Shown piece by piece: positions 22,461 through 34,559 of a stretch of DNA of 64,000 nucleotides (position 1 is the stretch's first letter; the number at the start of each line of letters is the position of its first letter). The position numbers and the translations under genes were made by a program. The stretch lies in contig OZ025263.1 of NCBI GenBank assembly GCA_964019135.1, forward strand, positions 23,435,639 through 23,499,638, given 5' to 3'. The DNA comes from Arenicola marina. Its lineage: Eukaryota > Annelida > Polychaeta > Arenicolidae. A model generated the notes under the pieces. That model searched no databases and had not been told where the DNA came from. It worked only from the letters and a program-made list of their open reading frames with translations.

Positions 22461-23513
22461 GGAACTCTGATGGTTGTGTAAGTTGTGATTCCCAGCACGG
22501 GCCATTATCTGTCTTGTCTTAATAAATATAAGAGTTATTTCACCACCAGGGGATGTGACACGAACGTGTGTTAAAAACATAAGGGCAACACCAGCATAGC
22601 CATGTATTGGGGCACATATAAAAGAAATATAGCGCTATATAGTTTGGCCTTATGTTGTCATTATGTATTCCAATTGCCATGACATTGCTCAGACATGTTA
22701 TTATATAGCCGTGTCCTTGACTTTATGAACCATATCGCTGCGACCCTTTACCCTTCAAAGCTCATCGGTTGCCACTCACTCCTGGGGGTGTTGCGCGCGC
22801 GGCGTGTGCTGCCAGGGTGGTTGCCAGGGTGGTGGTCAGGGTGGTGCGGGTGGTGGTCAGTGCGGGCGGCTTAAGTAGCTGGCATACGACACTGTGAACC
22901 AGTCGACATGGACTCCCCTTTCGTGTATACAGCGGGAGCGATGACAGATTGGCTTGGATGAGGGGGCGGGGGGAGGGGTTACGGTCGATGGAGCAACGGG
23001 AGGGGGGGGGTGTGCGATGGAGAGAGGAACGGGAGGGGGGCGGACGGAGGAACGGGAAGGGAGGGCGGTGAGGGAGACATGGGAGGGAGACGGGGGGGGG
23101 GGCGCTGGTGGGAGGTGGAGGGCGGAACGGGAGAGGGAGTGGGACGGTGGGGGGAGGAATTGGAGGGGGGGGGGGGGGGCGGGCGCAAGGCCGGCCGTAC
23201 ATTTAGCACGGATATCGGTCAATCTCTAGGTCCTCGGTGGCCCACCACGCCGCAACTGTGGTTATGACTGATCAAGGGTAGCTGCAACTGGGGCCTGACC
23301 TGCACCCCATGTAAGGGCAGATGTACCAGCCCTAATGCTCCTCAGGTTATGATTTATTAGGTCACCGACTCGCCCCACCCTTCAAGCTCCTCCCTCATTC
23401 CCCCCCAGAAGTCAACGCCAACGACCAGACCCACCCCACCCCCTCAAATATATGACAATCCTCGCAAACAATTCTATATCCATGATGATCACCATCCCCA
23501 CCTCCCTCCCCAT
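22460..23513 (+). repeat. Family II block B', copy 2
   Basis: 22,490-22,665 matches the reverse complement of 61,480-61,690. 22,690-23,300 matches the reverse complement of 58,060-58,690, and 23,300-23,513 that of 57,840-58,050. Between the first two matches the reversed copy carries the 12-bp array. A short stretch of the same array sequence (GGTGGTTGCCAGGGTGGTGG) is present here at 22,815-22,834. 22,940-23,200 is a G-rich tract whose frames on both strands are compositional. Confidence 0.8.
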
Positions 23514-25228
23514 CCAGCATCTCATCCTGGACCCGCAACGTCCATCACACCCGCACCTCCCACCCTGGACACCCAGCACGGTGCCCTAGACTGTCGTTGA
23601 GGGAGTGTTCAGCGCATGTTAATAACTTGTCGTGCTTTCACGCATGCCCAAAGCCGCCTCGTACTGGCACTAGTAAGACTATCGGGGGCTAAGGGATGAG
23701 GGCTAGTGGGAGAGGGTAGCTACCCCCCCCCCCCCCCGCCCCCCCGTGTAGTGTACGCTATGTTATATCCCTTTGAGATACCATTAATTGATTCCGGACA
23801 AGAGTCGATCCATCTTCACGGCACAACTCTCGTTAGTGGCGAAATATGAGAACAGGTCAATTGACCTCAATTGACTTAAAAATTGGGCGTTGACCACTTC
23901 TTTGACCCATGTCGTCGTCCGCCTCGCCATCACGGCACGCATGCGCGGTGAGTGTCTGTGCTAGCTAGTCCGGGTGGATACGGGGGTATTTGTGGGGTAG
24001 CTAGTCGGGGTGGGGTCGATTATAACCGTAGGGCAGCTGGTCGAGGTGGGGTCGGGTGTATTTGTATGGTAGCTAGTCGGGGTGGGGTCGGGTGTATCTC
24101 TGGGCAGATGGAGAGAGATGCAGGTGGAGCGAGATGCAGATGGGGCGAGAGGGGAAGAGGCAGAGGACAACAGTTATCTTTGCAGGTTGAGTATCCGATA
24201 GTTAACTGACCGTGGCCCCCAGAAACCTCACCACAGCGCGCACAAACAAGACACTTCAACCCATGCCCTAAACCTATGAAGCGCCACTCCCGGATCCTCT
24301 TATAGCGGAAAATGTTTGATTTCATTACAACATTAATAACTCCATTCGTCCCACTTTCCCCAGATAGACAAAAATATGGCGTTCCCTATCAGAAAATGAA
24401 ATCGGGATGTTTTGAAACTACTGATAGCGCCGCATTTTTGCATGACACGAACATAGGCCAGTTCTTGTAGTAACCGCGGTGGGCAAGGGGCTGGTGCATG
24501 GAACGCGGCTGCGGCATTACCCGCCAAAATGTTATGGCCATAGACCTATAAATCCGGCAGACAACGGAAGCCAATGAAGCCAACTGGTCACGAGTTGGAT
24601 TTAACCGATTGGCATCTCCCAGGTCGTGTTTGTTAGTGGCGCCGATAGCCATCGGGCGTCCTCTGGCCGGTGGTGACCCCTGGGAACGTAGAGCCGGTCA
24701 TTCAATTTACATCGTGTGTGTTCTGAATTATATTCGATCAATATATCCCATAAAGGGACCTAGTTATTGATCGAATGGGAAGGTTGCAGGTCAAGGTCCG
24801 CGAACTACAATGAAAGGTCAAGCTTGAGACAAATGGATCGTTGTGAGCCAGGACAAACAACTTTAACTGTTGCCGATAGACATATCAGAAGAGGTCATCC
24901 ACGTGCAGATTTAGAACATGCCACTCTTTATTTTTATAGTCCATAGTATTTTGTGTGTTTTTCTCGGACATGAAGTCTCTGGTGCGCAAACCGACCTAGT
25001 GGTTCGTGAGAATACACAGACTTTTTTGGTTTAACTAATAAGATTTGCTTCGCGGCATTTGCGTTGATGACTAAGCCAATCTGTGACCGACAGAGCAAAC
25101 CGCAGTCGTCGTATCGATGACCTGTCGATAGGTCTTTTTTGTTACTCTTTGGACGCCCAGATTGGTGTATCAAATCCAGTTTCTCAAACCAGAGGTCGTC
25201 GTGGCGGGCCATTTCCTCTCGCACGAGA

Positions 25229-25900
25229 GGTATAAGTTGCACTGAAACGGGCCTATAGTTACACCTTTATTAACCTACTAAATAACCCAATGACATCTGC
25301 TAGGCAACGTACTCGTAATTATACTTTAATTTGGCACAATGTTTGGTTTCAATTGGACTTTAAAGCTGTCCAAAAACGTCTACCCGCGAACAACTCCAGG
25401 GAATCTGATTTAGGAATTCGGACTCATAGAATCATTGCTACAGCCCTGCAATAAACCAGTCGACTACACACTGATGTGGCATCTCCTCATCTTCTCATCA
25501 CCTTCTTTCAAAATCTTTTGGAAAAATGCGTTGGACACTTTGTCCGATTGTGTTAATGTTAACTCTACACGAAATAAATACGTCACCATATTTAACTTTG
25601 CAAAAAGCGGTCGTGATCCCTGAACTTTTATGACGTAGTGCACAAGAAAGCCACAGTTTCTCAAACAATTTGCACCAGTTTGGCCCAGGTGGCTTGAAAA
25701 CATGCCCTGTTATTTGTTTCGCAATAAAATAGGCCTGAGTGTTTTTATACACTGGGAATCTAAGCACATCTCGTCTGCTCAAAATAATAATAAGGGAATA
25801 TATTGCTGCATGAGTAACTCTAATTTCAGCGCATTAAAATGTACTTATGAGTCGTTGCTAGAGCTCGAGTTACACGCAGCTGTGTCACACGACGTCAACA
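25229..25900 (+). repeat. Family II block C remnants, copy 2
   Basis: Block B runs to CGCACGAG, then about 28 bp match 18,792-18,820 (GTATAAGTTGCACTGAAACG), then the sequence jumps to TATAGTTACACC, matching 19,858 onward. Two deletions have therefore removed most of block C. The rest (25,300-25,900) matches the reverse complement of 52,235-52,780. Confidence 0.8.
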
Positions 25901-28570
25901 CAGAATCTCATGGAGTAAATTGCTCTATTCTTCCCACAAGTTAGCAATCAAACATCTGAGAGGAAAGGTATCAAGAGAAAGACGGATGTGTAAATATGGT
26001 TTAAATTCCGGTGTGGAGCAAATTGAAGATATTGAGGAGGGGTGGGGAGGGGGCAGCAGACGTCCTTATCCTAAATATGGTCGTCACATTTATCCATGGT
26101 GAAAGGCGAGGGAGTTATAGCCAACAACAGTTTAGGTCCGAGGATAGCCAAGAATACGAATGTTCTTCACCTTCTTGTTGATACCGATTTACGGCCCAAG
26201 GATGTCTTCCTATACATTGGGAGAAGACTTCGTGTCTGGATCACTCAGTCCGGATACCAGTGGGTATACATGACACAGCGTATCCCCACCGGTTCCGACA
26301 CCCCGGGGGAGATACAGGGGAGGGGACAGGGGTGTGGAGGAGACTTAAGAGATTCAGTGGTCATTGTGGAGTCGTTCCGCCTTCGATCTTCCGGCGGAGA
26401 GCGTCACGTGTCTTGCTGGAAAGGCCACCTACCGGTCAACATTCTCCATCATTCTTCAAGATTTCTATCGTGGCAGTTGTACTTAAATATGTGGGTGGCT
26501 GGAGGAATGTGGGGGGGGGGGGTGAGGTCATGTGGCAGGTCCGGGGCGTGGAGGGCGGGATCATGGGACAGAGGTCTGGGGCGTGGAGGGGCAGGGCGGG
26601 GGTCATCGGACAGAAGTCTGGGGCTTGGAGGGGCGGGAGGGGAGTCATGGGCAACAATCTGGGCGTGCAGGGCGGGGCAGGGGAGCCCTGGGACAGAAGT
26701 CTGGAGGCTTGGAGTGCGGTGGGGAGGGGGCGGGGGAGGTCATGGACATCAAACTAGACGGGGCTGGGGGGAAGGGGTGCGGGTGCGCATGTGCCCACAT
26801 CACGGTGGATGCGATGACCAAGCCGCCCCGGCGGGTAATGTCCATAGACAATGATGAACTGTTTAGGGCCTGTCCAGAATAAGATGCAGGATATCCCGTG
26901 AGGTCATTGGTCCTATTTAGCCCAGGTGTAACTGCTGTGATGTTGCAACACAGCGATCTATTCATTTAACCATCTTCTGCCTCAACCGCCAGTCGAACCG
27001 CCTTCAGTGACGACGTTAATGCTTGGTGACACATATAACGCCATATTTCCCTTGGGACACATACGTTTTTAAGACGATCCATTATCTTCTCTCCTCTCCT
27101 CTCCTCTCGTGATGTTTCCACGTCATACGGCTTACCTCAGTTAACACGTGGTCGTATAGAGGCAAAACACAACTTTTCACTTCCACGAGTTGTCACCAGG
27201 CAAGAAGAAAGATGTTTACCTAGCCTGAGCCAGGACTGAAAATAACATGACCGAGCATATGCGATGGTAAGTTGGGACATGTACGGGACATGCCGTGGCC
27301 TAGTTATTGCATGAGTAACGAGTTGACCATTGTCAAGTGTGCCCAGATTGAACAATTCAAGCGTGGTTCGAATACCACTCGTGCACATGTCTATATCCCA
27401 TGCCTTTCTTCGCAAAGAGTTGACTAGAACCAACCAACAAAGAGTCGATACATGGCTCATTCCTGTCTTGACATTTCCCATTGTCGCGATATGACATACA
27501 GAGGTCGTAATTCATGTTACCGTAGTTACCAATACCATAATGAACATGTACATAGCAACAATAAATGTTATTGATTTCATATTACTCTCCTACTTCACCG
27601 AATTTTATTTACAGTCGTCTGTTCGCGTCATCGACATTTCGCTTGCGACCACAAATCGGATTTTGTTCGACATATTGTGTAAGCGGCATTAACATTAGTA
27701 TGGTATATTATATACAAGGAAGATTGCAATTCTTAAAGTAATTTCTAACGCACGTATCCAATGTTTCATCCAATGTTTAATTGAATCTCTCTAAGTCTCT
27801 GAACTTAATACAATAAAATAAATAAGACCCTAAATCTAAGGCAAACCGACTGCCTCGTATGTAGCCCACGGTCTGTTCCATTGAGAGGAACATCTCACGC
27901 TCAGTTGGATGAGGGGTGGGGGGCATTCTGCCCTCACTCCCCACCCCCTCCCAGTAGCCACCAGTGAATATAAAAACGATATCACCCACGAAACTCTAGA
28001 AGAGAATGGGTAGCACTGATTCCATTGTAACCACAGGGGCCAACAGAATGGGGCGATATATACGCGTTTCCCGTCTACACGTTCCCTGGGCTAAGGGCAA
28101 TTCTTCTGTGGGTCAGTGTAAAGTAGACATCTTCAGGGATATATACAGAGACAATGAGATGGAGAAACCTAGAGAATGGCCCCAGACAGACGACGCCACC
28201 TCGCCATTCAAAATCCCTGGTGGGCTCAAAAGAAAACACGTTGGGGACTCATCCATATTCATATATACACGTATACACGACGATTTCAACTTTGGTATTT
28301 CGAACCAACCTTTTATTTGAACATTGTATGCTGCCAGCTTGCACCTTATGTTGGCAATTTGCCTTGCATGTCATCGATCTGCCATATATTTAAGGTACTG
28401 TATGGCAAAAGCTGACACAGATTGGTTGTGATGGTTAACCAGGACTGAAGACCATATGGAAGTTATGGAATTCGGTGATATCCCGTCCAACAATGTACTC
28501 ACGGCAACGAAATCAACGCTCACTCTGAGAAATGTAAAGGAGGCGGTATTCACAAACCATTTGATATCCA
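25900..28570 (+). repeat. Family II copy 3 (blocks A and D)
   Basis: A 25,900-27,160 and D 27,160-28,570. Both match copies 1 and 2 and the reverse complement of 43,740-45,785. The frame 26,096-26,854 (252 codons) passes through the G-rich minisatellite and is not conserved as a protein. Confidence 0.85.
26525..26760 (+). repeat. G-rich minisatellite in block A, copy 3
   Basis: Degenerate version of the 43-bp array of copies 1 and 2 (GGACAGAGGTCTGGGGCGTG), more diverged and with variable unit length. Confidence 0.7.
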
Positions 28571-28619
28571 GCGGGGCTGGCGGGAAGGGGGGTGCTTATG
28601 GCCTGGGTGGAGCCCAACA

Positions 28620-28828
28620 CATTTTTTTGGAAGGAATGTTGGTGTCGTAGGCCACTTTTGTGCACATACAGGCTAAATTGGGCCAAGGAACCTCCCGAGA
28701 CGATGAAGGATGAAGGAATGAAACATGCCCCAGACTAGGTGCCCGAGCCCGGATTCGAACCCAGGATCTATTGATCTGCGGTCTAGTGCGCTAACCACTA
28801 CACCAGGGAGGCCCCCCATTTTTTTGGA
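28620..28828 (-). mobile_element. tRNA-derived SINE with perfect 12-bp TSD
   Basis: The duplication CATTTTTTTGGA lies at 28,620-28,631 and 28,817-28,828; the body is 28,632-28,816 (185 bp). On the minus strand it begins GGCCTCCCTGGTGTAGTGG (box A), continues TTAGCGC, GACCGCAGATC and GGGTTCGAATCC (exact box B), then GGGCTCGGGCACC, and ends in a tRNA-unrelated body of about 110 bp. The acceptor and T stems have mismatches, so it is a SINE head and not a tRNA gene. It lies just after block D of family II copy 3. Transcription by RNA polymerase III is inferred from the boxes. Confidence 0.9.
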
Positions 28829-29049
28829 GACGAGGGCTGAATTGGCCATGACGAGCTTTTTTCGGGTTGGTTCTTCTGAAGGCTTGAGTTTCAGTTATCT
28901 GCAAAATGTATTCGGCTTAATATTACGAGAACATGATTTTGTAAAGAAATTGCGTAAAATACATTTTTTTCAAAGTAAGATTTGTTAAAACAAACACCAG
29001 TGATTTTTTTCCCCGCCCTTGATATCAAATGGTCTGTCCTTAATCAACA
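28829..29049. other. Unassigned AT-rich spacer
   Basis: No match found elsewhere in the window; only short frames. It lies between the SINE and block G. Confidence 0.5.
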
Positions 29050-29950
29050 TGTAATCCGCTGGCGGATCCAGCAAGGGTGAGGGATGGGGGCGGAGGCAGG
29101 GGTTGGGCGGGGGCGGGGCGCGTGCGGGGATTGGGGTGGCGCTAAAGCGTACTGCAAGAATGGTTTTGCAGGTAACATAATTAAATAAAACAAACTACGT
29201 TCTGTTTGGCCGTTGAGAAATGTCTGACGTCTTTCCTTTAAAGTCATCATGATGGTAGTATTAATGGTTTGTACATACCCCGGGGATGCCGGATTGGGGG
29301 GCGGCGTGGGCGGCCGGGGAAAATTTATATAATTTATGACATTTAACATATGAAAACCAAAACCGCCCCCCCCCCCCCCACTCCTTTATACAGTATACAC
29401 TGACTCGTCCTTATATATCTAACATTATACATATACCGTTACACGTGTCACAGCGTGGTCTGTATACACTGACTGCTTCTTATATACCTGACCGTATATA
29501 CCGGGAAATTCCCTCACAACACAATCTCTGCCGGACCAGGTTAATTTTCGCCTACAATAAACTTAAGGCGTCTATTTCAAAAATCTCATTTCCAAAGCTT
29601 TCAGCGGAACGACTTTTTCCGTCTTCCGCTTTAAAAGTAATGGATCCGTACGATGTAGTCTGCATACCCGTTCACAAGGCTTTCGCCGAACTGAGGTCGG
29701 CGGAGGGGGGTGGGTGTGCAGAGGCTGCGTCGTAATCCTTTCGTTTTGTTTTGCTTCTGCTTTGCAGATGGTGACATCCAAGAAGGTAGGGAGCGGGGGG
29801 CGGGGGAGGTAGAGGGTCATGGTGGGGGGGGGGGGAGGTAGAAGTTATGGATACCTAAGTAGAGCGTTAGACTAACTGACCTCCCCTGCCATAACCAGTC
29901 ACCAGGATGGCCAGACAGCCAAATCCAATAAAGACATGGACTATATTATT
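29050..29950 (+). repeat. Family II block G
   Basis: 29,050-29,160 matches the reverse complement of 43,620-43,720 (GGCGCTAAAGCGTACT against GGCGCTGAAGCGTACT). 29,520-29,950 matches the reverse complement of 43,090-43,500, including ATACCCGTTCACAAGGCTTT. A weak frame shared by both (around TPSDVVC-type sequence) is interrupted and unrecognised. Confidence 0.75.
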
Positions 29951-30345
29951 AACATCACTCAGTAAGAGAGCAAGCGGAAGACAAATAGAGTGAGGAAAAG
30001 AGAGACAGAGAGAGAGAGGGAAAGGGGGGGGGGGGAGTGAAAGGGGGAGAGAGAGAAAAAAAGATGGAGAGGGACAAAGAGAGAACGGGGTGGGACGGAG
30101 GGGGGCGGGTCGCCGTGGGCAGCTTACTCATATTGCGACGTCCAAAGGAGGCCCCTCCTCCACCCTGCCCCCTCTGCACCACATTGCTATTTAGTATTGC
30201 AGTGGATAGGGCGACTAGAATTTCCACCCCGCCCTCGCTGTGAGGGGTACAGAACCGCTGTGGGTGGGGTCACTGGAATCTTCACCCCCCGCCGCCCTCG
30301 CTAGGTGGGGTACAGAACCGCAGTTGGTGGGGACACTGGACCCCC
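29950..30345. repeat. GA-rich run and ~62-bp tandem units
   Basis: 29,985-30,080 is (GA)n-like, mirrored by the CT run at 42,990-43,070. 30,197-30,345 holds two and a half units of about 62 bp containing CGCTAGGTGGGGTACAGAAC-like sequence. No gene. Confidence 0.65.
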
Positions 30346-31107
30346 TGTTCTCAGCGTGCGGGGGCTACAGCAACACCCCCCCCCCCAATCTGCCTACCAC
30401 CATCACCTGGACGACGGGAAAAAGCTCCCCGACACAACCTGGGTTATTACCCTGAGAGACTCGGGGAACCAGCCTGTGATAAGCCACCCGAAGAACATGT
30501 GCAAAACCCACGTGGTCTTGTTTCTTCTGGCGGCTACTGTGGACAGTCGGTTCATTACAATTGACATTTTGCTTCCGTCCCTCCGGGGTCAGATCATTGC
30601 GCCCGTTAAATGCTCGTTAATCCGCTATCGGCAGCGGCGGTAAATTGGTCCGGGGTTGTCTCTTCCTCCGCTCTGGTCTGCCGAGTCATGCAGAGGGCAG
30701 ATATGATAAAATACTGGCCTAGACTCGTTGGTAGCCATGCAACGGGTCTATCCCAAAGATGCTAGCTACGGTTGGGATAGCTTGCTTAAAATGTGGCGAA
30801 CTTCTTAACCTTCCGATCCAGTGGGGTGAAAATTACTCCCGTGGGCACCGTCATCCTGGACAACATTTCAAAGTTTGTTATTCCATTCTGTTGCTGTGGG
30901 CAGATGTCGATGTGAGATGTGAAGGTGTGTGTGGGAGGAGGGCGGGGGCGGGGGGGGGGTAACCAAATAACAGCACCGCCAAATAACCTAAAGCGCCATA
31001 TGGACTTAGTGCCAATGTAACACACCGTATCACCCACTACCCATGGGTTCAGTTTCAACAGCGATTGCTACAATACAAACACGTTCCAGCGCCGGATAAA
31101 CTGAACC

Positions 31108-31818
31108 ATGTATGCAGCGTTGTCAGCCTGGGCGATCCCATCTAACCAAGTGCAGCCTATTACGTATGCATCATGGCCTGCCCGGAAATTCTCTTTGTTA
31201 TCTAACCGGCCTGTTTGTCAGGACTCGCAGGCTGCTTCCCCGGATCAACAGATATCCTCTGTCACATCACACCATGTCCATGTCCACCGTGAGGAATGCA
31301 GAATCACAGACGAGCCCTTAATTACGTTGGCATTAGTGGTGTGCGACCACAGAAGGATCTGCCCCCGGGGTGCGGAGACAGATGCCTTTCCAGTGATCGC
31401 ATTTTCCGTTCGAGGGCAAGAGTATGTAAGCGTGACTCCCGACGATTGCCTTGATGGTATACACAGCGCAGAATTCGATATATTTGTTAGTCCAATAATC
31501 CTGGAACATAGTTCGAAATGGAGGCGCGTGATTTCGTTTCTCGCGGTGGCTGGCCCGCTGTTTGGAGGCAACGTGTATTGGGGGTGCGGGGTGAAGGGGG
31601 GGCGGGGGCATCCCCATATGGCGACATTGCTGCACCATGAGGTGGTAACAATGGTTCAAGCTTATCCATGGGTGTGGGGGGGATGCCTTTTCCGATCTCC
31701 CCGATTGGCATCCAGTTGTTGGGGATCATCATCCGTTCTGGTTCAACACGAAAACCCTTTCACTGTTTACCGCGATCCGTTACAGCAGTCTACAAAGTCC
31801 TCGATATTCGATATATAA
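31108..31818 (+). CDS. Unrecognised open frame, 236 codons (doubtful)
   Basis: The longest frame in the window that is not simple repeat. It starts ATG at 31,108 and ends in a stop at 31,816-31,818. Composition looks ordinary (Ser, Val, Ala and His spread along the length), with no signal peptide, membrane segment or motif I recognise. A second + frame (31,112-31,321) and three minus frames overlap it, which lowers its value as evidence. No upstream promoter or splice pattern is visible. It may be a chance frame in 50% GC DNA or an exon of an unknown gene. Confidence 0.15.
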   Translation: MYAALSAWAIPSNQVQPITYASWPARKFSLLSNRPVCQDSQAASPDQQISSVTSHHVHVHREECRITDEPLITLALVVCDHRRICPRGAETDAFPVIAFSVRGQEYVSVTPDDCLDGIHSAEFDIFVSPIILEHSSKWRRVISFLAVAGPLFGGNVYWGCGVKGGRGHPHMATLLHHEVVTMVQAYPWVWGGCLFRSPRLASSCWGSSSVLVQHENPFTVYRDPLQQSTKSSIFDI

Positions 31819-33699
31819 TCACTATTAAAGCAATATACTTACACGCGCCATCTTAGATTTTTTATATTTTAGGATCAAGGCTAAAAGTATCTCAAAAATT
31901 ATGATGCATATGTTTTATATCTCTTTGTGTCTGTAAAACAAACATTCCAACATAAAACTGCGCGGTTTATGTACATCGCGCGCGCTCGTGATAGCGAGCC
32001 GCTGTCGACATCACACACACAATACCGAACGGCGAACAGGCACGCAAGGATATAAAGCCGGCCACCAACTTCTGCTCCGGTGACCAAAATGCTTCTCTCC
32101 GAATAGCCCACAGGCTTTCAGGATTTAAATTCAAGACAGAATGTACTTATTTGCCATGGAGAAGCGGTTGGTAATACAAAAACTTTACGGAATATATTGC
32201 TTTAAGGCGTTTGTCGCGCTTAGCTTTAAAATATCCTCTAATTAGACATTGCCCTTCCTAATTCTTGGGAATTCGCGATTCCGAGTGGATATTGTTCCGC
32301 CCATCCAGTTTTTTTTCGCATTTGAATTTTGTTTTAAGTGCTGTAAAAAATAGGGACTTATAATTGACATATTATTTCACATTCAGGCCTTTGGCTCATC
32401 ATATAATATAATATATATCATAATATTCACTATAACTCACTTGATGCCGAGTATCTGTCAATGCTAGCTAGGGCAGTGTCTGTGGGCGCATTTCTTTGGA
32501 CCAGGTTCGGTGTACCGCCCGGGACCCGCAACATGTGACAGGGAGTGACAATGAAATGCACACCCCGTTCACATCCCGTAGGAGCACTGGAGCCAACCTT
32601 CTTTATCACCTTTCAATCATCGGCCATCTCCTCCCGAATATCTCGTGCTGTTTTGAGCGGGGCACATCGGCAAACCGAATGGATGCTCGCGCGCCCATAC
32701 CCGGGTGAAAGAAGTGTCGGGCGGTATACCGATGCGTAATGTGCGTTCCACCTTGGGGATATACCCTGTGTGAGGAAGATATCGAGTGCCCAACACTAGA
32801 CATATGTGCGCGCGCCGTCTACGTTCAAATGCAGGCTCTCAACGGACTCAACGTATGAGAGCGATACGATCAAATGGCGCGTCCATGTATTGTGGGCAAG
32901 GAGTGACACTGCATCACTGCATTGTGACACTGACGGGTCGGGACCTCTATTAGGCAGTGAAATTGGTGGGACGTGTTTTTTGTGCTCATTAAATGCAAAT
33001 CCGCCCAATAAATCGGTCGACGGATGGAGCTTAGAGCCCGCAATAGGTTGTTAGTAGACCAGGTTTGTCTAGTTTTTAACATATACGAAACAAGTCTCAA
33101 AGGCGGATTCTCTCCATGATAGAGATTACTGGGAAGCGCTTCGGGTTTTAGTGATAAAAGAGGGACAGGGTGGGGGAGGGCGGTAGGAGACGGGCAGTTA
33201 ATCCATGAGAAGGTGGAGGCGGGCGGCGGAGACGAGCTGTTTATATGTCACGTGACGGGCGACGGGAGGGGGGGGGGGGGCGGGTGTCGGCGGGAGGAGG
33301 GAGGCGAGAGGATGTAATATTCTGCAAAGATAAAACGTTGAATGATGGAAATAATCTCAAAATGAAAGCTTGGTATCAATCTATCTACGGATCTGCAAAC
33401 TATTTTGAGAAGCATTAAATACCGTCACGGCAAAAGGCTAGCGAGGAGTTATTAATGGCAAATAATGATACCATTTATAAACCTAGATCTGTGAGGTTAC
33501 TCAAGTTCCATTTTTTGCAGGACATTTTGCAGGACAATAAAGTGTCAGCCTGGCAGGCAGATATTCGGGGTCCTTACGTCATTAAATCACGCTGGTATTA
33601 TAGTACAACGGAACTCCTGAGGTGTAGCATACGCTCACTATAAGTTAGGTTGACTACAAGTTACAGAAATCAGTCGCATTCCGACCAGTATAGTAACAA

Positions 33700-34012
33700 A
33701 CTCACCCCCCACTCCCTGCCACCCCAACCTCACCTCCCACTCCACACCACCCCACCTCACCCCCCACCCCCCCTCCCAACTCCCCGCCACCCCAACCACA
33801 CCCCCAACTCCCTGCCACCTCATGCCACCTCACCCCCACTCCCCGCCACCCCATGCAATCTCACCCCTTCGTCCCCGCCATCCCAACTTCACCCCCACTC
33901 CCCGCCACCCCAACACCCCCCCCCCCCGCCTTCCTCCCCGCCACCACAACCTCACACCCAACCTCACCTCCCACTCCCCGCCACTCCAACAACACAACTA
34001 ACCTCAACCCAT
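33700..34012 (+). repeat. C-rich minisatellite
   Basis: Irregular units of about 20-30 bp built from CCCACTCCCCGCCACCCCAA and CCTCACC. The frame 33,650-34,033 (His/Pro/Ser/Thr) is compositional. It interrupts the low-similarity centre. Confidence 0.8.
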
Positions 34013-34559
34013 ACTTCCCGCCATGCCCGGTAACTTCATGTGTCTGGACTGGTGTGGCAGAGCGGTAGGGGGAGGGGCGAGAGGGGAAGGGGGTGTAGAG
34101 GGGAAGGGGTCTAGGGTCACTTCCCTGGTGGAAACAGATGGTACTCTAATCCACCTCGTATAATGAGTTTCACTGGCGGGGATTTCGCCTGGACCAAGAT
34201 GAAGGCCAGCGTTGCGATGGTTGTGTGGTGTGTTGGTTGGGAGGACTGGGGGGGAGGGGGGGGGGGGACTTGAGCGACAGTGACTATGCTCTAGTCTATA
34301 TTGTAACAGCCAGGCGTCGTGGGGGTGGGGTAGAGACGGTTACCTGTCGGGGCTAAAATAGATGCTAAGATATACTTAAAAGGCTTAAAGCACCCTCCAA
34401 GCAACCCATCTCTTTATGAAGTTTACCGGCTGTTTGTCTGTGTTTAAACGGTTATCTTCTATAATTTTTATGGAACATATGATTAATAAACGTGTTGATT
34501 ATGTACAACTTATGCCATGTAGGCGCATGCGAGAACACGGTACATGTTACGCAGTGCAC

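Larger units (their letters stand above)
20240..25900 (+). repeat. Family II copy 2 (blocks A, D, B', B, truncated C)
   Basis: A 20,240-21,585; D 21,585-22,460; B' 22,460-23,513; B 23,513-25,228; remnants of C 25,229-25,900. This is the most complete block order in the window, and the reversed copy at 43,090-61,690 follows it. No gene recognised. Confidence 0.85.
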
